Shown in pieces: positions 16,944 through 26,017 of a stretch of DNA of 45,827 nucleotides (the stretch's first letter is position 1; the number at the start of each line of letters is the position of its first letter). This stretch comes from Hyphomicrobiales bacterium (GTDB taxonomy: Bacteria > Pseudomonadota > Alphaproteobacteria > Rhizobiales > Rhizobiaceae): the NCBI GenBank assembly GCA_900473185.1, contig UCKU01000044.1:1-45827 (forward strand), written 5' to 3'. The notes beneath the pieces were generated by a model. The model had not been told where the DNA came from. It searched no databases and saw only the letters and a list, made by a program, of their open reading frames with translations. Position numbers and translations under genes: made by a program.

Positions 16944-17744
16944 ATGCGAAAATATGCATCTTCTCGATCGGTAATATGGCGCAGGGGGCGTTGGTTTCCG
17001 CTTGGGCTATCGATATCAAGCGTCTTCTGCGTAGCCAGTCTTCTTACCGGGATTGCCGTTGCCCAGACACCCACCGAAGAGCAGCGCAACGAGGTTCGGG
17101 CAGCCTGCCGTTCCGATTTCATCGCACAATGTTCCGGCGTGCAGCCGGGTGGCATGGAGGCGCTGAATTGCCTGCAGCAACATGATTCCACTCTTTCCGC
17201 CGCCTGCCGCAAAGCGGTGTCTGCGATCACCGCCAAGCCGAAATCGACATCTGCAGAGCCATCTCAAACGGCGCCTGTTACGACAGGGGCGGCGACGCCG
17301 GCACCGGCAGCTGGCGCTCAGACGGCAGCTCAACCGACCGAGGCGCAGCGCGATGCCGTCAAGTCAGCCTGCCGCTCCGATTTCATGGCGCAATGCTCCG
17401 GCGTGTCCCCGGGAGGCGCTGCGGCACTCTCATGCCTGCAGCAGCATAGCGCCCGCCTGTCGGCACCTTGCCAGCAGGCCGTTGCGGCCATCGGTGCAGC
17501 AGGCGCGCCTGCAGCCGGTGCAGGTGCTGCAACAGCTGCGGCACCGCCGGCAACCCGGCCGGCTGCCATGCCTGTCTTTTCTCCGCGCGAGGAAATGATG
17601 ATCGTGCGCGAGACCTGCGGGCCTGACTTTCGGGCTTTTTGCCGAATGGTGCCGGTCGGCGGCGGGCGGGTCATCTCGTGCCTGCGGGACAATCTGCAGC
17701 GCGTATCGCCAGCCTGCCACAGGGTGCTGACCTCGGGGCTGTAG
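16944..17744 (+). CDS. Exported protein with three Cys-rich repeats
   Basis: A 266-residue protein with an N-terminal signal region (about residues 1-41, ending GIAVAQ) and three repeats of the cysteine-rich repeat family also found in GLG1-like proteins. Each repeat follows RxxCxxDFxxxC...CL...C. Cys positions are 55/63/76/88, 143/151/164/176 and 225/233/246/258, with identical spacing in all three. Ala/Pro-rich linkers (about 96-131 and 184-212) separate them. Two disulfides per repeat are expected, so it probably acts in the periplasm or at the surface. CAGGAGGGG lies just before ATG 16944. The molecular role is unknown. Confidence 0.8.
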   Translation: MRKYASSRSVIWRRGRWFPLGLSISSVFCVASLLTGIAVAQTPTEEQRNEVRAACRSDFIAQCSGVQPGGMEALNCLQQHDSTLSAACRKAVSAITAKPKSTSAEPSQTAPVTTGAATPAPAAGAQTAAQPTEAQRDAVKSACRSDFMAQCSGVSPGGAAALSCLQQHSARLSAPCQQAVAAIGAAGAPAAGAGAATAAAPPATRPAAMPVFSPREEMMIVRETCGPDFRAFCRMVPVGGGRVISCLRDNLQRVSPACHRVLTSGL

Positions 17745-17775
17745 CGGCCTTCCTATTCGTATCCGGTTTCGCCGG

Positions 17776-17799
17776 GAATGCCTGAGCCGTCAGGCATTC
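17776..17799 (+). terminator. Hairpin downstream of the Cys-rich repeat gene
   Basis: Perfect 10-bp stem GAATGCCTGA (17776-17785) / TCAGGCATTC (17790-17799) with loop GCCG, 31 nt after the stop codon. The following T-tract is weak. Probably the transcript end of the gene at 16944. Confidence 0.55.
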
Positions 17800-17899
17800 T
17801 CCTGATGGTTCCTCACAGCCATTCCGCGATCGTCACAGGGCGATCCGAAATCTCCGCATTCGATGAATTCAACGACGACACAAATGAAAGGCAGTTGTC

Positions 17900-18688
17900 A
17901 TGTCATCGACTTCTCATCTATCGCGATTGAGACGAATATTCAGCTATTCCGCTGTTGTTGCCGGCCTCGTTCTGCCAACACATGCATGGGCGGATGATGC
18001 AAGAGATCTTCTGAAGGCCATGTCCGATTTTCTGGTGGCGCAGAAGACGATATCTTTCAACTACCAGTCATCGCTTGAGGCAGTGACGCCGGACTTCGAG
18101 AAGCTGCAATTCGTCAGTTCAGGCACGGCCAATATTACCCGGCCTGACAAACTGCGCGTTACGAGAACCGGCGGCTTTGCCGATATCGATGTCAGCTTCG
18201 ACGGTTCGACGCTGACCGTGCATGGCAAAAACCTCGACGCTTACGCGAAGATCGACGGTAAGGGCTCGCTCGATGATCTGATCGACAGGCTCGCCGATGC
18301 TGGCGTGGAAGCACCGGGCGCCGATCTTCTCTCATCGCATGTCTTCGATATCCTGATGACCGATGTGACCGAGGCAAAGCACATCTCCAGCGCCTTCGTC
18401 GACGGTGTGGAATGCGAATATCTGGCCTTCCGTACGCCGGAACTCGACTGGCAGATCTGGATACAGACGGGGCCGCAACCGATACCTCGGCGCTATGTGA
18501 TCACCAGTAAACATGTCGTCCAAGCGCCGCAATATACGGTTGAGATCAGTGACTTCAAAAGCGGAGCAGATGTTGCCGCCACGTCCTACGACATCGATAT
18601 CCCGGCCAATGCCAAGACCGTGGATCTGAGCGAACTTCAATCGATCGATGAGCTTCCGGCGCCTGCCGTTACAGGAGAGATGCAATGA
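17900..18688 (+). CDS. DUF2092 family periplasmic protein
   Basis: A 262-residue exported protein with a signal peptide (about residues 1-31, ending HAWA before DDARDLLKAMSDFL). The mature part matches the DUF2092 pattern: TISFNYQSSLEAVTPDFEKLQF, ITRPDKLRVTRTGGFADID, and later SSAFVDGVECEYLAFRTPELDWQIWIQ (shown in pieces). The family is predicted to have a LolA/LolB-like lipoprotein-carrier fold; its role is not established. Start ATG 17900 is preceded by AAAGGC. It overlaps the next small gene by ATGA (18685-18688), so the two are translationally coupled. Confidence 0.78.
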   Translation: MSSTSHLSRLRRIFSYSAVVAGLVLPTHAWADDARDLLKAMSDFLVAQKTISFNYQSSLEAVTPDFEKLQFVSSGTANITRPDKLRVTRTGGFADIDVSFDGSTLTVHGKNLDAYAKIDGKGSLDDLIDRLADAGVEAPGADLLSSHVFDILMTDVTEAKHISSAFVDGVECEYLAFRTPELDWQIWIQTGPQPIPRRYVITSKHVVQAPQYTVEISDFKSGADVAATSYDIDIPANAKTVDLSELQSIDELPAPAVTGEMQ

Positions 18689-19014
18689 CCCTCAGCAAGC
18701 TCTTTTATGCCCTCTGCCTTGCCGGCGTGATGACCTTCACGGATTTTCGCCTAGAGGGGCAAGGTCCGCTGCCTGTGTCGATCGGCTTCGCCACACCGGC
18801 GGGCGCCGTCATCGGTCGGCCTCTGACGCCGCTCTCCTATGCCGGCGTTGCCCGCCGGACGACGCGCCGGGTTGTCCGGCGAACGGCGACGACGATTGCC
18901 GTTCTGCCTCCCGGTTGTATCTACGGCCCTTATTATGGCGGCTATTACTACCGCTGCGGTGGCTTGTATTATGCCAAGAGCGGCGGCGTCTATGTGCAGG
19001 TGATCGTGCAATAG
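18685..19014 (+). CDS. Small exported protein with Tyr/Gly-rich C-terminus
   Basis: A 109-residue protein of unknown function. It begins with a hydrophobic segment (LSKLFYALCLAGVMTFT) that may be a signal peptide or anchor, then has an Arg/Thr-rich stretch (RRTTRRVVRRTATTIAVLP) and a compact Gly/Tyr motif with two Cys (PPGCIYGPYYGGYYYRCGG). Its start overlaps the DUF2092 gene's stop by 4 nt, implying the two products work together in the envelope. The last codons (GTG CAA TAG) lie inside a perfect inverted repeat shared with the convergent RND gene. Confidence 0.6.
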   Translation: MTLSKLFYALCLAGVMTFTDFRLEGQGPLPVSIGFATPAGAVIGRPLTPLSYAGVARRTTRRVVRRTATTIAVLPPGCIYGPYYGGYYYRCGGLYYAKSGGVYVQVIVQ

Positions 19015-19035
19015 GCGTCAGTCAGCCTATTGCAC
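19006..19035. terminator. Perfect palindromic bidirectional terminator over two stop codons
   Basis: Arms GTGCAATAGGC (19006-19016) and GCCTATTGCAC (19025-19035) pair perfectly over 11 bp with an 8-nt loop. Each arm encodes Val-Gln-stop for one of the two convergent genes. No long T-run follows on either side. Confidence 0.6.
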
Positions 19036-22000
19036 CTTCATCTCTGCCGCCTCTGCGACCGCAGGGGCTTTGCTGCGGCGCCTTCTGAATTCTTCGAGGC
19101 GCTGCAGCACAACGTAAAAGGACGGAACGAACAGAACGGCAAGGCAGGTCGATGCGATCATGCCGCTGAAGACAGATATGCCGATCGACTTGCGGGCGGA
19201 TGCGCCGGCTCCTGTTGCCAGGACGAGCGGCAGGACGCCGAGAATGAAGGCGAAGGATGTCATGAGGATCGGGCGGAAGCGCAGGCGGGCCGCCTCTACC
19301 GCGGCATCCAGTATCTCCATGCCTTCCTCACGCTTTTCACGCGCATATTCGACGATCAGGATGGCGTTCTTCGATGCCAGCGCGATCAAAAGGATCAGGC
19401 CGATCTGGGTGTAGAGATTGTTGGCAACACCGGCCGCCATCAGCGCGCCGACCGTACCGAGCAGCGCAAGCGGGACGGCCAGCAGCACGGCAAGCGGCAG
19501 GATCCAGCTTTCATATTGGCCCGCAAGCACGAAATAGACGAGCAGCATGCCGAGCGCGAAGATATAGTAGATCTGTCCGCCGACCGCCTTTTCCTGATAG
19601 GAGAGCGCCGTCCACTCATAACCGGTTCCTGTTGGCAAGGTCTGGTCGGCGATCTGCTCCATGACATCGAGCGCCTGGCCGGAGCTGAAGCCGGCGGCAG
19701 GTCCGCCAACGATGGTTGCTGACGGGTAGAGGTTGTAGAGGCTGATCAGTGAGGGGCCTTGCATCGGCTTGATATCGACAACGGTTCCAAGCGGCACCAT
19801 CGTGCCATCGCCGGCCTTGACCTCCAGATTGCGGATATCGTCAGGAGTGACGCGAAATTCCGGAGATGCCTGGGCATAGACCTGGAATGTGCGGCCAAAC
19901 TTATTGAACTGTGTCACGTAGCTCGATCCGACGTAGCCCGACAGCGCAGAGAAAACCTGTCCGACCGTGACGCCCAACGTCTCGGCCTTGATACGGTCGA
20001 CCACGACCTCAAACTGCGGCACATTCGAGCGAAACGACGTGCTCAGCCTTTGCAGCGATGACTGGGCTTCGCCGTTTTTCACGATCGTATCGGTAAGGGA
20101 CTGCAACAGTGCATAGTCGGAAACACCATTCTTGAGCTCTACCTGCATCGTGAAGCCGCTGGCATTGCCAACGCCCTGGATCGGGGGCGGCACGATGACC
20201 AGGGTTTTCGCGACTAGTACGTTTTGCAGCGCGCCGTTCAGATGCTGGTAGATGGACAGGAGATCCTGGCCCTTTTCCTTTAGCCTTTCGTCCCAGTCCT
20301 TCAGCACGACATAAGCAACGCCGGCATTCTGTAGGCTGGCATTGTTGTCGAGAACGGATATGCCACTGATCGTCAGGACCTGATCGACGCCCGGTGTCGC
20401 CTGGGCGATCTTGCCGACCTCCGCCATGACAGCGTCGGTGCGCTCCTTGGAGGCACCATCCGGCAGCTGTGCGCCGATCAGCACGTAGCCCTGGTCCTCG
20501 ATCGGCAGGAATGCAGTCGGTACGCGCGTCAGCCCCCAGACGGCGACGCCCATCAGGGCCAGCGCAAGAACGACCATAACAGCGGCGTGGCGTGTCATCG
20601 CGCCGATCAGCCGGACGTATCCGCGTTCGCCCCAGTCGTAGATCTTGTTGAAGCCGCGATAGATGAAGTTGCGTTGTTCGGGAGGTACCGGCGTGCGCAG
20701 CCATAGGGCGCATTGCGTCGGTTTCAGCGTCACAGCATTGATGGCGCTGATCAGCGCCGTGGCTGCGATGACGAGGGCGAATTGCCGGTAAAGCTGGCCC
20801 GTCAGCCCTGGCAGGAAGGCGGCCGGAATGAAGACGGCCATCAGCACCAGCGTGATACCGATGACGGGGCCGAGCAGTTCGTCCATCGCCTTTTCGGCTG
20901 CCTGCCTGCCGGACATGCCGGCCTCGATATGCCTCGCAACCCCCTCGACGATGACGATTGCATCGTCGACGACGATCCCGATCGCGAGAACGATCGCAAA
21001 CAGGGTGGAGAGGTTGACGGTAAAGCCCATGGCTGCCATCGCCGCAAAGGCGCCGATGATGGTGACGGGAACGGTCGTCGCCGGCACGAGCATGGCTCGC
21101 CAGTCCTGCAGAAACAGGAGGATGACGATGAGAACGAGAACGCCTGCCTCAATCAGCGTAACATAGACTTCGTTAATCGATGCCTTGACGAATTTCGTCG
21201 TATCGAAGGGCAGGTGATATTCGAGGCCCGGCGGGAAAGCCTTCGCCAGTTCCGCCATCTTCGCATCGACCGCCTGGGCCACGGCAATGGCGTTTGCTTC
21301 CGGCAATTGGGAGATACCGATACCGGCAGCCGGGCTGCCGTTCTGCATGAAGGTCTGGCTATAGGTTTGTGCACCGAGTTCGACCCGGCCGATATCGCGA
21401 ATGCGCGTCACCCGGCCGCCGTCTGAACCGTCGACCTTGACGATGATGTTCTCGTAGTCGACCGCATCGTTCAGCCGGCCATTGATGTTGAGCGTGTATT
21501 GAAATGTCTGCCCTTGGGGAACCGGCGGAATGCCGATCTGGCCGGCCGTGACCTCCTGGCTCTGTTGCTGCACGACATTGACGATATCCTGCGGCGTCAG
21601 CCCGCGGGCCTGCAGCAGGTTCGGATCCATCCAGATGCGCATGGCATATTGGCCGGCGCCGAAGACCGTGACATTGCCGACGCCGGGCAGGCGGGCAAGT
21701 TCGTTCTGCAGGTTGATGACGGCGTAGTTGGAGAGGAACAGGCTGTCATAGCGGCTATCAGGCGAAGTCAGGCTGACGAAGCCGAGGATCGCAGTGGATT
21801 TCTTCTGGGTGCTGACGCCCTGAACCTGCACGGACTGCGGAAGCGACGACATGGCAATCGCAACACGGTTTTGCACCAGGACCTGTGCCTGATCGGGATC
21901 GGTACCGATGGCGAAGGTCACGGTCAGTGAGTAGGTGCCGTCGCTTGCGCTGGTGGACTGCATGTAGAGCATGTCCTGCACGCCGTTGACCTGCTGCTCG

Positions 22001-22197
22001 ATCGGCAGGGCGACCGTATCGACGAGCGTCTTGGCGCTGGCGCCCGGGAAGCGCGTCGTCACCTGCACGGTCGGCGGAACGACATTCGGATATTGCGCCA
22101 CAGGCAGTTGGAAGAGAGCCACCGCGCCAATGAGAACAAAGACCAATGCTAGAACATTGGCGAGCACCGGCCGTTCGATGAAGAAGCGCGAGATCAT
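19027..22197 (-). CDS. RND multidrug efflux permease (HAE1 family), pump 2
   Basis: A 1056-residue proton-driven efflux permease of the inner membrane. It shows the RFFIERPVLANVLALVF N-terminal helix, the TM4 proton-relay pair in GIVVDDAIVIVEGVARH, the pore-domain SYVTQFNKFGRTFQVYAQA region (shown in part), and the C-terminal ASKNAILIVEYA helix. AAGGA lies 7 nt before ATG 22197. The lipoprotein adaptor gene is 41 nt upstream on the same strand, so they form an operon. It resembles the AcrB/BepG-type pumps more closely than pump 1 does in its N-terminus and loop patterns. No outer-membrane factor is adjacent. Confidence 0.94.
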   Translation of the reverse strand: MISRFFIERPVLANVLALVFVLIGAVALFQLPVAQYPNVVPPTVQVTTRFPGASAKTLVDTVALPIEQQVNGVQDMLYMQSTSASDGTYSLTVTFAIGTDPDQAQVLVQNRVAIAMSSLPQSVQVQGVSTQKKSTAILGFVSLTSPDSRYDSLFLSNYAVINLQNELARLPGVGNVTVFGAGQYAMRIWMDPNLLQARGLTPQDIVNVVQQQSQEVTAGQIGIPPVPQGQTFQYTLNINGRLNDAVDYENIIVKVDGSDGGRVTRIRDIGRVELGAQTYSQTFMQNGSPAAGIGISQLPEANAIAVAQAVDAKMAELAKAFPPGLEYHLPFDTTKFVKASINEVYVTLIEAGVLVLIVILLFLQDWRAMLVPATTVPVTIIGAFAAMAAMGFTVNLSTLFAIVLAIGIVVDDAIVIVEGVARHIEAGMSGRQAAEKAMDELLGPVIGITLVLMAVFIPAAFLPGLTGQLYRQFALVIAATALISAINAVTLKPTQCALWLRTPVPPEQRNFIYRGFNKIYDWGERGYVRLIGAMTRHAAVMVVLALALMGVAVWGLTRVPTAFLPIEDQGYVLIGAQLPDGASKERTDAVMAEVGKIAQATPGVDQVLTISGISVLDNNASLQNAGVAYVVLKDWDERLKEKGQDLLSIYQHLNGALQNVLVAKTLVIVPPPIQGVGNASGFTMQVELKNGVSDYALLQSLTDTIVKNGEAQSSLQRLSTSFRSNVPQFEVVVDRIKAETLGVTVGQVFSALSGYVGSSYVTQFNKFGRTFQVYAQASPEFRVTPDDIRNLEVKAGDGTMVPLGTVVDIKPMQGPSLISLYNLYPSATIVGGPAAGFSSGQALDVMEQIADQTLPTGTGYEWTALSYQEKAVGGQIYYIFALGMLLVYFVLAGQYESWILPLAVLLAVPLALLGTVGALMAAGVANNLYTQIGLILLIALASKNAILIVEYAREKREEGMEILDAAVEAARLRFRPILMTSFAFILGVLPLVLATGAGASARKSIGISVFSGMIASTCLAVLFVPSFYVVLQRLEEFRRRRSKAPAVAEAAEMKVQ

Positions 22198-22238
22198 GCT
22201 GTTGTCCTTGGACGTTCAGATGAAGCGTGGTGGTGGAT

Positions 22239-23438
22239 TTATTGTGTCGTCGCCGTGGCCCTTGCATCGGCGCCGGCTTCGGCCGGCTGCGTTTTCATAT
22301 CGATTTTCTCGGGTGCAACCTTGCTGCCGGGTATCGCCTGCTGGATGCCTTGGATGACAACCCAGTCAGCCGGATCGAGGCCGGATTCGATGACGCGCAG
22401 CGCGCCTTCGCGTTGGCCCGTTTTGACCTGTTTCTGCTCGATAGCGTGATCCTTGCCGAGAACGAGCAGGTAGCTGCCGAGCTGGTTGCTGGCGATCGCA
22501 TCGTCGCGTACGAGCAGCGCCTTTTCATTGTGGCCGATAGGCACGCGAACGCGCACAAAGAGGCCGGGTAGCATGGCCTTGTCCTTGTTGTCGAACAGAG
22601 CTCGGACCTGGAGCGTGCCGGTCGATGCATCGAGCTGCGGCGAGACGTAGTCGAGATGTCCCTTGTGGGGATAACCCTCCTCGGATTGCAGGCCGAGTTC
22701 GGCGGGGATACTCGGCAGGTCCGTCTGCTTGAAGGTGCGTCCCTGCTTTCTCAACATATCCTTGATCAGCAGCACCTGGGATTCGCTGACGTTGAAATAG
22801 GCGTAGATCGGATCCGTTTGAACGATGCTTGCAAGTTTGGTCGGGCCTGAGACGCCGACCAACGTGCCGATATCGACGAGGTGGTTGGTCACCGTACCGT
22901 CGAAGGGCGCAATAACTTCTGTATAGCCGAGATTGATCGTCGCGAGTTCGAGATTGGCCTGGGCATTGAGGATTTGCGCATTGGCTTCGTCGAGCGTCGC
23001 CTTGGCGCTGTCGACGGCTGTCTGCGTCGTGACCTGCTGCTTCATCAGATTGACCTGACGATCGTACTCCTGCTTGGCACCAACCTGGGATGCCTGTTGC
23101 GATGCGAGGGACGCCTTGGCCTGATCAAGCTGGGCCTGATAGGTGTCGCGCTCGATCCCGAAGAGCTTGGTTCCCTTCGTTACAGTCGTGCCATCCTGAT
23201 AGTCGATCGATTGAAGATAGCCTTGGACGCGTGCTTCGATATCGACCGAGTTCAGCGGTGCGGTATTGCCGGTCAGATCGAAATAGAGGGTGATTGGCTC
23301 CTGGACCGGCTGGGCGACGCGAACGGCTGGCGGCGGAGGCGGGACGTAGGTATTGCTGCTTCCATCGCATGCAGAGAGCGCTGCCGTGCCGATGAGCGTT
23401 ACAAAAATCTGCAGACCCCGATGCAATCCCCCACGCAT
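22239..23438 (-). CDS. RND efflux lipoprotein adaptor (MFP), pump 2
   Basis: A 399-residue periplasmic adaptor for the permease downstream. The signal peptide ends in a lipobox (ALSAC), so Cys24 should be lipidated and the protein anchored to the inner membrane. A proline-rich linker (YVPPPPPAV) follows, then the lipoyl half motif VDIEARVQGYLQSIDYQDG, a long Gln/Ala-rich coiled-coil (about residues 105-165), the second half YTEVIAPFDGTVTNH, and the beta-barrel with PGLFVRVRVP. It heads the two-gene operon; the promoter is probably in 23439-23644, where no regulator gene is found. Substrate range unknown. Confidence 0.93.
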   Translation of the reverse strand: MRGGLHRGLQIFVTLIGTAALSACDGSSNTYVPPPPPAVRVAQPVQEPITLYFDLTGNTAPLNSVDIEARVQGYLQSIDYQDGTTVTKGTKLFGIERDTYQAQLDQAKASLASQQASQVGAKQEYDRQVNLMKQQVTTQTAVDSAKATLDEANAQILNAQANLELATINLGYTEVIAPFDGTVTNHLVDIGTLVGVSGPTKLASIVQTDPIYAYFNVSESQVLLIKDMLRKQGRTFKQTDLPSIPAELGLQSEEGYPHKGHLDYVSPQLDASTGTLQVRALFDNKDKAMLPGLFVRVRVPIGHNEKALLVRDDAIASNQLGSYLLVLGKDHAIEQKQVKTGQREGALRVIESGLDPADWVVIQGIQQAIPGSKVAPEKIDMKTQPAEAGADARATATTQ

Positions 23439-23644
23439 TGCTTCCGCCCCGACGATCTATTTTGCCCCGGTCTTCATGCGTGCCTTCGCGGCGGCCCCCA
23501 TAAGCCGCCGGGTGTCTCAGGCATATGGTACTATGTCGCGGGGTCGCCTAAAATTGCAATAGCTTCTGGCATGCAATTTAGCTGTGCCTAAACGATTGGT
23601 GATCGCGTAATCCCGGCAACGGCTCAGTCTGCATCTATTTGTAT

Positions 23645-24778
23645 TCACTGCTGGGTGATGAGCAGCACGTAAGCCACGAACAGCATCAGGTGAACTGCAC
23701 CCTGCATGAGATTGGTGCGGCCACTTGAAAAGGTAATGATACTGACGGCGATCGTCAGCACGAACATGACGAGATCCGGCCCTTGAAGCCCTAGCGTGAC
23801 CGGGTGCCCGTAGAGGCGGCTGATTGCCAGCATGGCCGGCACTGTCAGGCCGATCGTCGACAGGACCGAGCCGAGAAAGATGTTGATGGAACGCTGCAGA
23901 TGGTTGGCGACGGAGGCGCGCACGGCGCTGATCGCCTCGGGTGTCGCGACAAGCACCGCCATGACCACACCTCCAAAGGCTGTCGGCGCGTGCAGGGTTT
24001 CGATGACGTAGTCGATTGGCTTGGCAAGCTGTTCCACCAGGAAGACGACCGGTCCCATATAGGCAAGCAGCAGAACGGCATGATGCCATACCGCCCGATG
24101 GTGCCGCATGTTGACGATGTGCTGTTCATGGTGGTTGCCGTCTTCGGCGAAGTAGCGCTGATGGCGGCCGGTCTGCAGCAGCAGGAATATGGTGTAGAGA
24201 CCAATTGAGACGATGCCGAGAAACATTTGCCGCGGGGCCGAGGGGTGCGGACCATCCGGGCCGGCGAGAAAAGTCGGCATGACGAGGCTGAGGGTCGCGA
24301 GCGGCACGATGACGCCGAGATATGCATTGGCGCCATGCAGATTGTGCTGCTGATCTTCCCGCCGCCAGGCGCCAAAGAGCAGCGACAGGCCAACCATGCC
24401 GTTCAGGATGATCATGACGACGGCAAAGAGCGTGTCGCGGGCGAGCGTCGGATTGTTTTCCCCATGCAGCATGACAGCCGAGATCGCCATCACTTCGATC
24501 GAGGTAATCGCAAGGGTCAGGATGAGGGTCCCGTAGGGCTCCCGAAGCTGCTCTGCCAGATGTTCGGCATGGCGAACGACCGACAGGGCTGACCCGAGCA
24601 CGACGCCAAAAAGCCACAAGAAAATAAGGGTGAACCAGAAGGGTTGAGATAGTTTCTCGAAGATTGTCTCAGAGAAAGCGAGGAAGGCGAGGCTGGTCGC
24701 GACGCTCACGCCAAAGAACCATTCCTCGCGGACGATGCCCGCCATACTGGTGGTGCGCAATGCGGAACTGTCAGTCAT
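23645..24778 (-). CDS. chaA: ChaA-type calcium:proton antiporter
   Basis: A 377-residue polytopic membrane antiporter of the Ca2+:cation antiporter superfamily. Two inverted alpha-repeat signatures are visible: REPYGTLILTLAITSIEV near residue 80 and AVLVATPEAISAVRAS near residue 275, each with the acidic residue expected in the ion path. A His-rich cytoplasmic loop lies between (GRHQRYFAEDGNHHEQH). GTG 24787 is an alternative start three codons upstream; ATG 24778 is chosen, although neither has a strong ribosome binding site. It probably exports Ca2+ or Na+/K+ in exchange for protons. The ribbon-helix-helix gene precedes it on the same strand. Confidence 0.82.
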   Translation of the reverse strand: MTDSSALRTTSMAGIVREEWFFGVSVATSLAFLAFSETIFEKLSQPFWFTLIFLWLFGVVLGSALSVVRHAEHLAEQLREPYGTLILTLAITSIEVMAISAVMLHGENNPTLARDTLFAVVMIILNGMVGLSLLFGAWRREDQQHNLHGANAYLGVIVPLATLSLVMPTFLAGPDGPHPSAPRQMFLGIVSIGLYTIFLLLQTGRHQRYFAEDGNHHEQHIVNMRHHRAVWHHAVLLLAYMGPVVFLVEQLAKPIDYVIETLHAPTAFGGVVMAVLVATPEAISAVRASVANHLQRSINIFLGSVLSTIGLTVPAMLAISRLYGHPVTLGLQGPDLVMFVLTIAVSIITFSSGRTNLMQGAVHLMLFVAYVLLITQQ

Positions 24779-24961
24779 CGGGATCACTACCGGCCACGGA
24801 GTATCCTCGCACCAAGACTAAGCGCGCTGCCATTTTCCTCTCCGCTCTCTCCGCCGCGTGGGCAAACCGAGCGGTGCGGCTCGGCGGCGGCTGCGAGCGA
24901 TTGTCTCACGCAGAGGGGCATTCCGCCTATCTAAAAATCATCGCCTCAGGCTTGGGACGAT

Positions 24962-25312
24962 TCAATGATATTTCCGCTTCTCTCGCCCCAGAATTTCCGG
25001 GGCGTTGAGGCCGGCAATCGGCCTCGATAGATCGGCGGGAATGTCGCCGGCGAGCTGGAGATCCAGATAGCGGGCGCAGCAGACGCGGAGGAACGAGGTG
25101 AAGTTGCCGAGATCATGGCCGGCGTCGATCGACTCATGGTGTAGCCTGGTGATGAGCTGGACCACGTTCATGCCGTCGCGGGTGGCAATTTCCTCCAGCT
25201 TCGACCAGAAGAAATTCTCCAACCTCACGCTGGTGACCATGCCGTCGATGCGCAGCGACCGGGTGGTGCTTTCCCAGAGCCGCGCATCGGCCTTGATGAA
25301 CAGTTCACACAT
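24962..25312 (-). CDS. Ribbon-helix-helix domain protein
   Basis: A 116-residue protein of the RHH_4 type (MCELFIKADARLWESTTRSL at the N-terminus, then SVRLENFFWSKLEEIATRDG and VVQLITRLHHES). Ribbon-helix-helix proteins bind DNA as dimers through the beta strand, here SVRLEN; members of this subfamily are poorly characterised. GGAGG 6 nt before ATG 25312 decides the start over an upstream in-frame codon. The gene begins 22 nt after the DJ-1-like gene stop, in an apparent operon, and may be a local regulator. Confidence 0.75.
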   Translation of the reverse strand: MCELFIKADARLWESTTRSLRIDGMVTSVRLENFFWSKLEEIATRDGMNVVQLITRLHHESIDAGHDLGNFTSFLRVCCARYLDLQLAGDIPADLSRPIAGLNAPEILGREKRKYH

Positions 25313-25334
25313 CACGTTCCTCCCGCGGGTCCGC

Positions 25335-25931
25335 TCAGGCGGCGTTGGTCTCCAGGGTCGCTGCCGCATCAAGCACCGTCATGAACTGGCGTAGCCACGA
25401 GGGATGGGCCGGCCAGGCCGGTGCAGTGACAAGATTGCCGTCGGAGACGGCATCGCTAATGGCGATATCGGCATAGGTGCCGCCGGCGAGCTCGACTTCC
25501 GGACGGCAGGCGGGATAGGCCGAGCAGGTGCGGCCTTTCAGAACACCGGCGGCAGCCAGAAGCTGGGCGCCGTGGCAGATGGCGGCAACCGGCTTGTTGG
25601 CATCGAAGAAATGCCTGACAGCCTTGATGACATCGGGGTTGAGGCGGAGATATTCCGGCGCGCGGCCGCCCGGAATGACCAGAGCATCGTAATCTTCGGC
25701 GCGCACGCTTTCGAAAGTAGCGTTGAGCGCGAAATTGTGACCACGCTTTTCCGAATAGGTCTGGTCGCCTTCGAAATCGTGGATGGCGGTGGCGACTGTC
25801 TGGCCGGCGGTCTTGCCGGGACAGACAGCATGGACCGTATAGCCGCAGGCGAGCAGCGTCTGGAACGGCACCATGGTTTCGTAGTCTTCAGTGAAATCGC
25901 CTGTGATCATCAGGATCTTGGATGCTGGCAT
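25335..25931 (-). CDS. DJ-1/PfpI family protein
   Basis: A 198-residue cytoplasmic protein of the DJ-1/PfpI superfamily. Visible motifs are the N-terminal KILMITGDFTEDYE with the conserved acidic residue (Glu15), the LVIPGGRAPEYLR strand-loop, and the nucleophile elbow AAICHGAQ with Cys119-His120. Members act as glyoxalases, deglycases, chaperones or hydratases; the exact activity cannot be set from sequence. GGAGG just before ATG 25931 settles the start. Position between DUF779 and RHH genes behind an aldehyde dehydrogenase fits protection against reactive aldehydes. Confidence 0.85.
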   Translation of the reverse strand: MPASKILMITGDFTEDYETMVPFQTLLACGYTVHAVCPGKTAGQTVATAIHDFEGDQTYSEKRGHNFALNATFESVRAEDYDALVIPGGRAPEYLRLNPDVIKAVRHFFDANKPVAAICHGAQLLAAAGVLKGRTCSAYPACRPEVELAGGTYADIAISDAVSDGNLVTAPAWPAHPSWLRQFMTVLDAAATLETNAA

Positions 25932-26017
25932 TTCTTCCTCCCGTAAAAACCAACAGATGGACTTTAACAAAGGATCGCGAGCCGCGGGTAATATGGGAAT
26001 ACTACAGCAATTACTTG

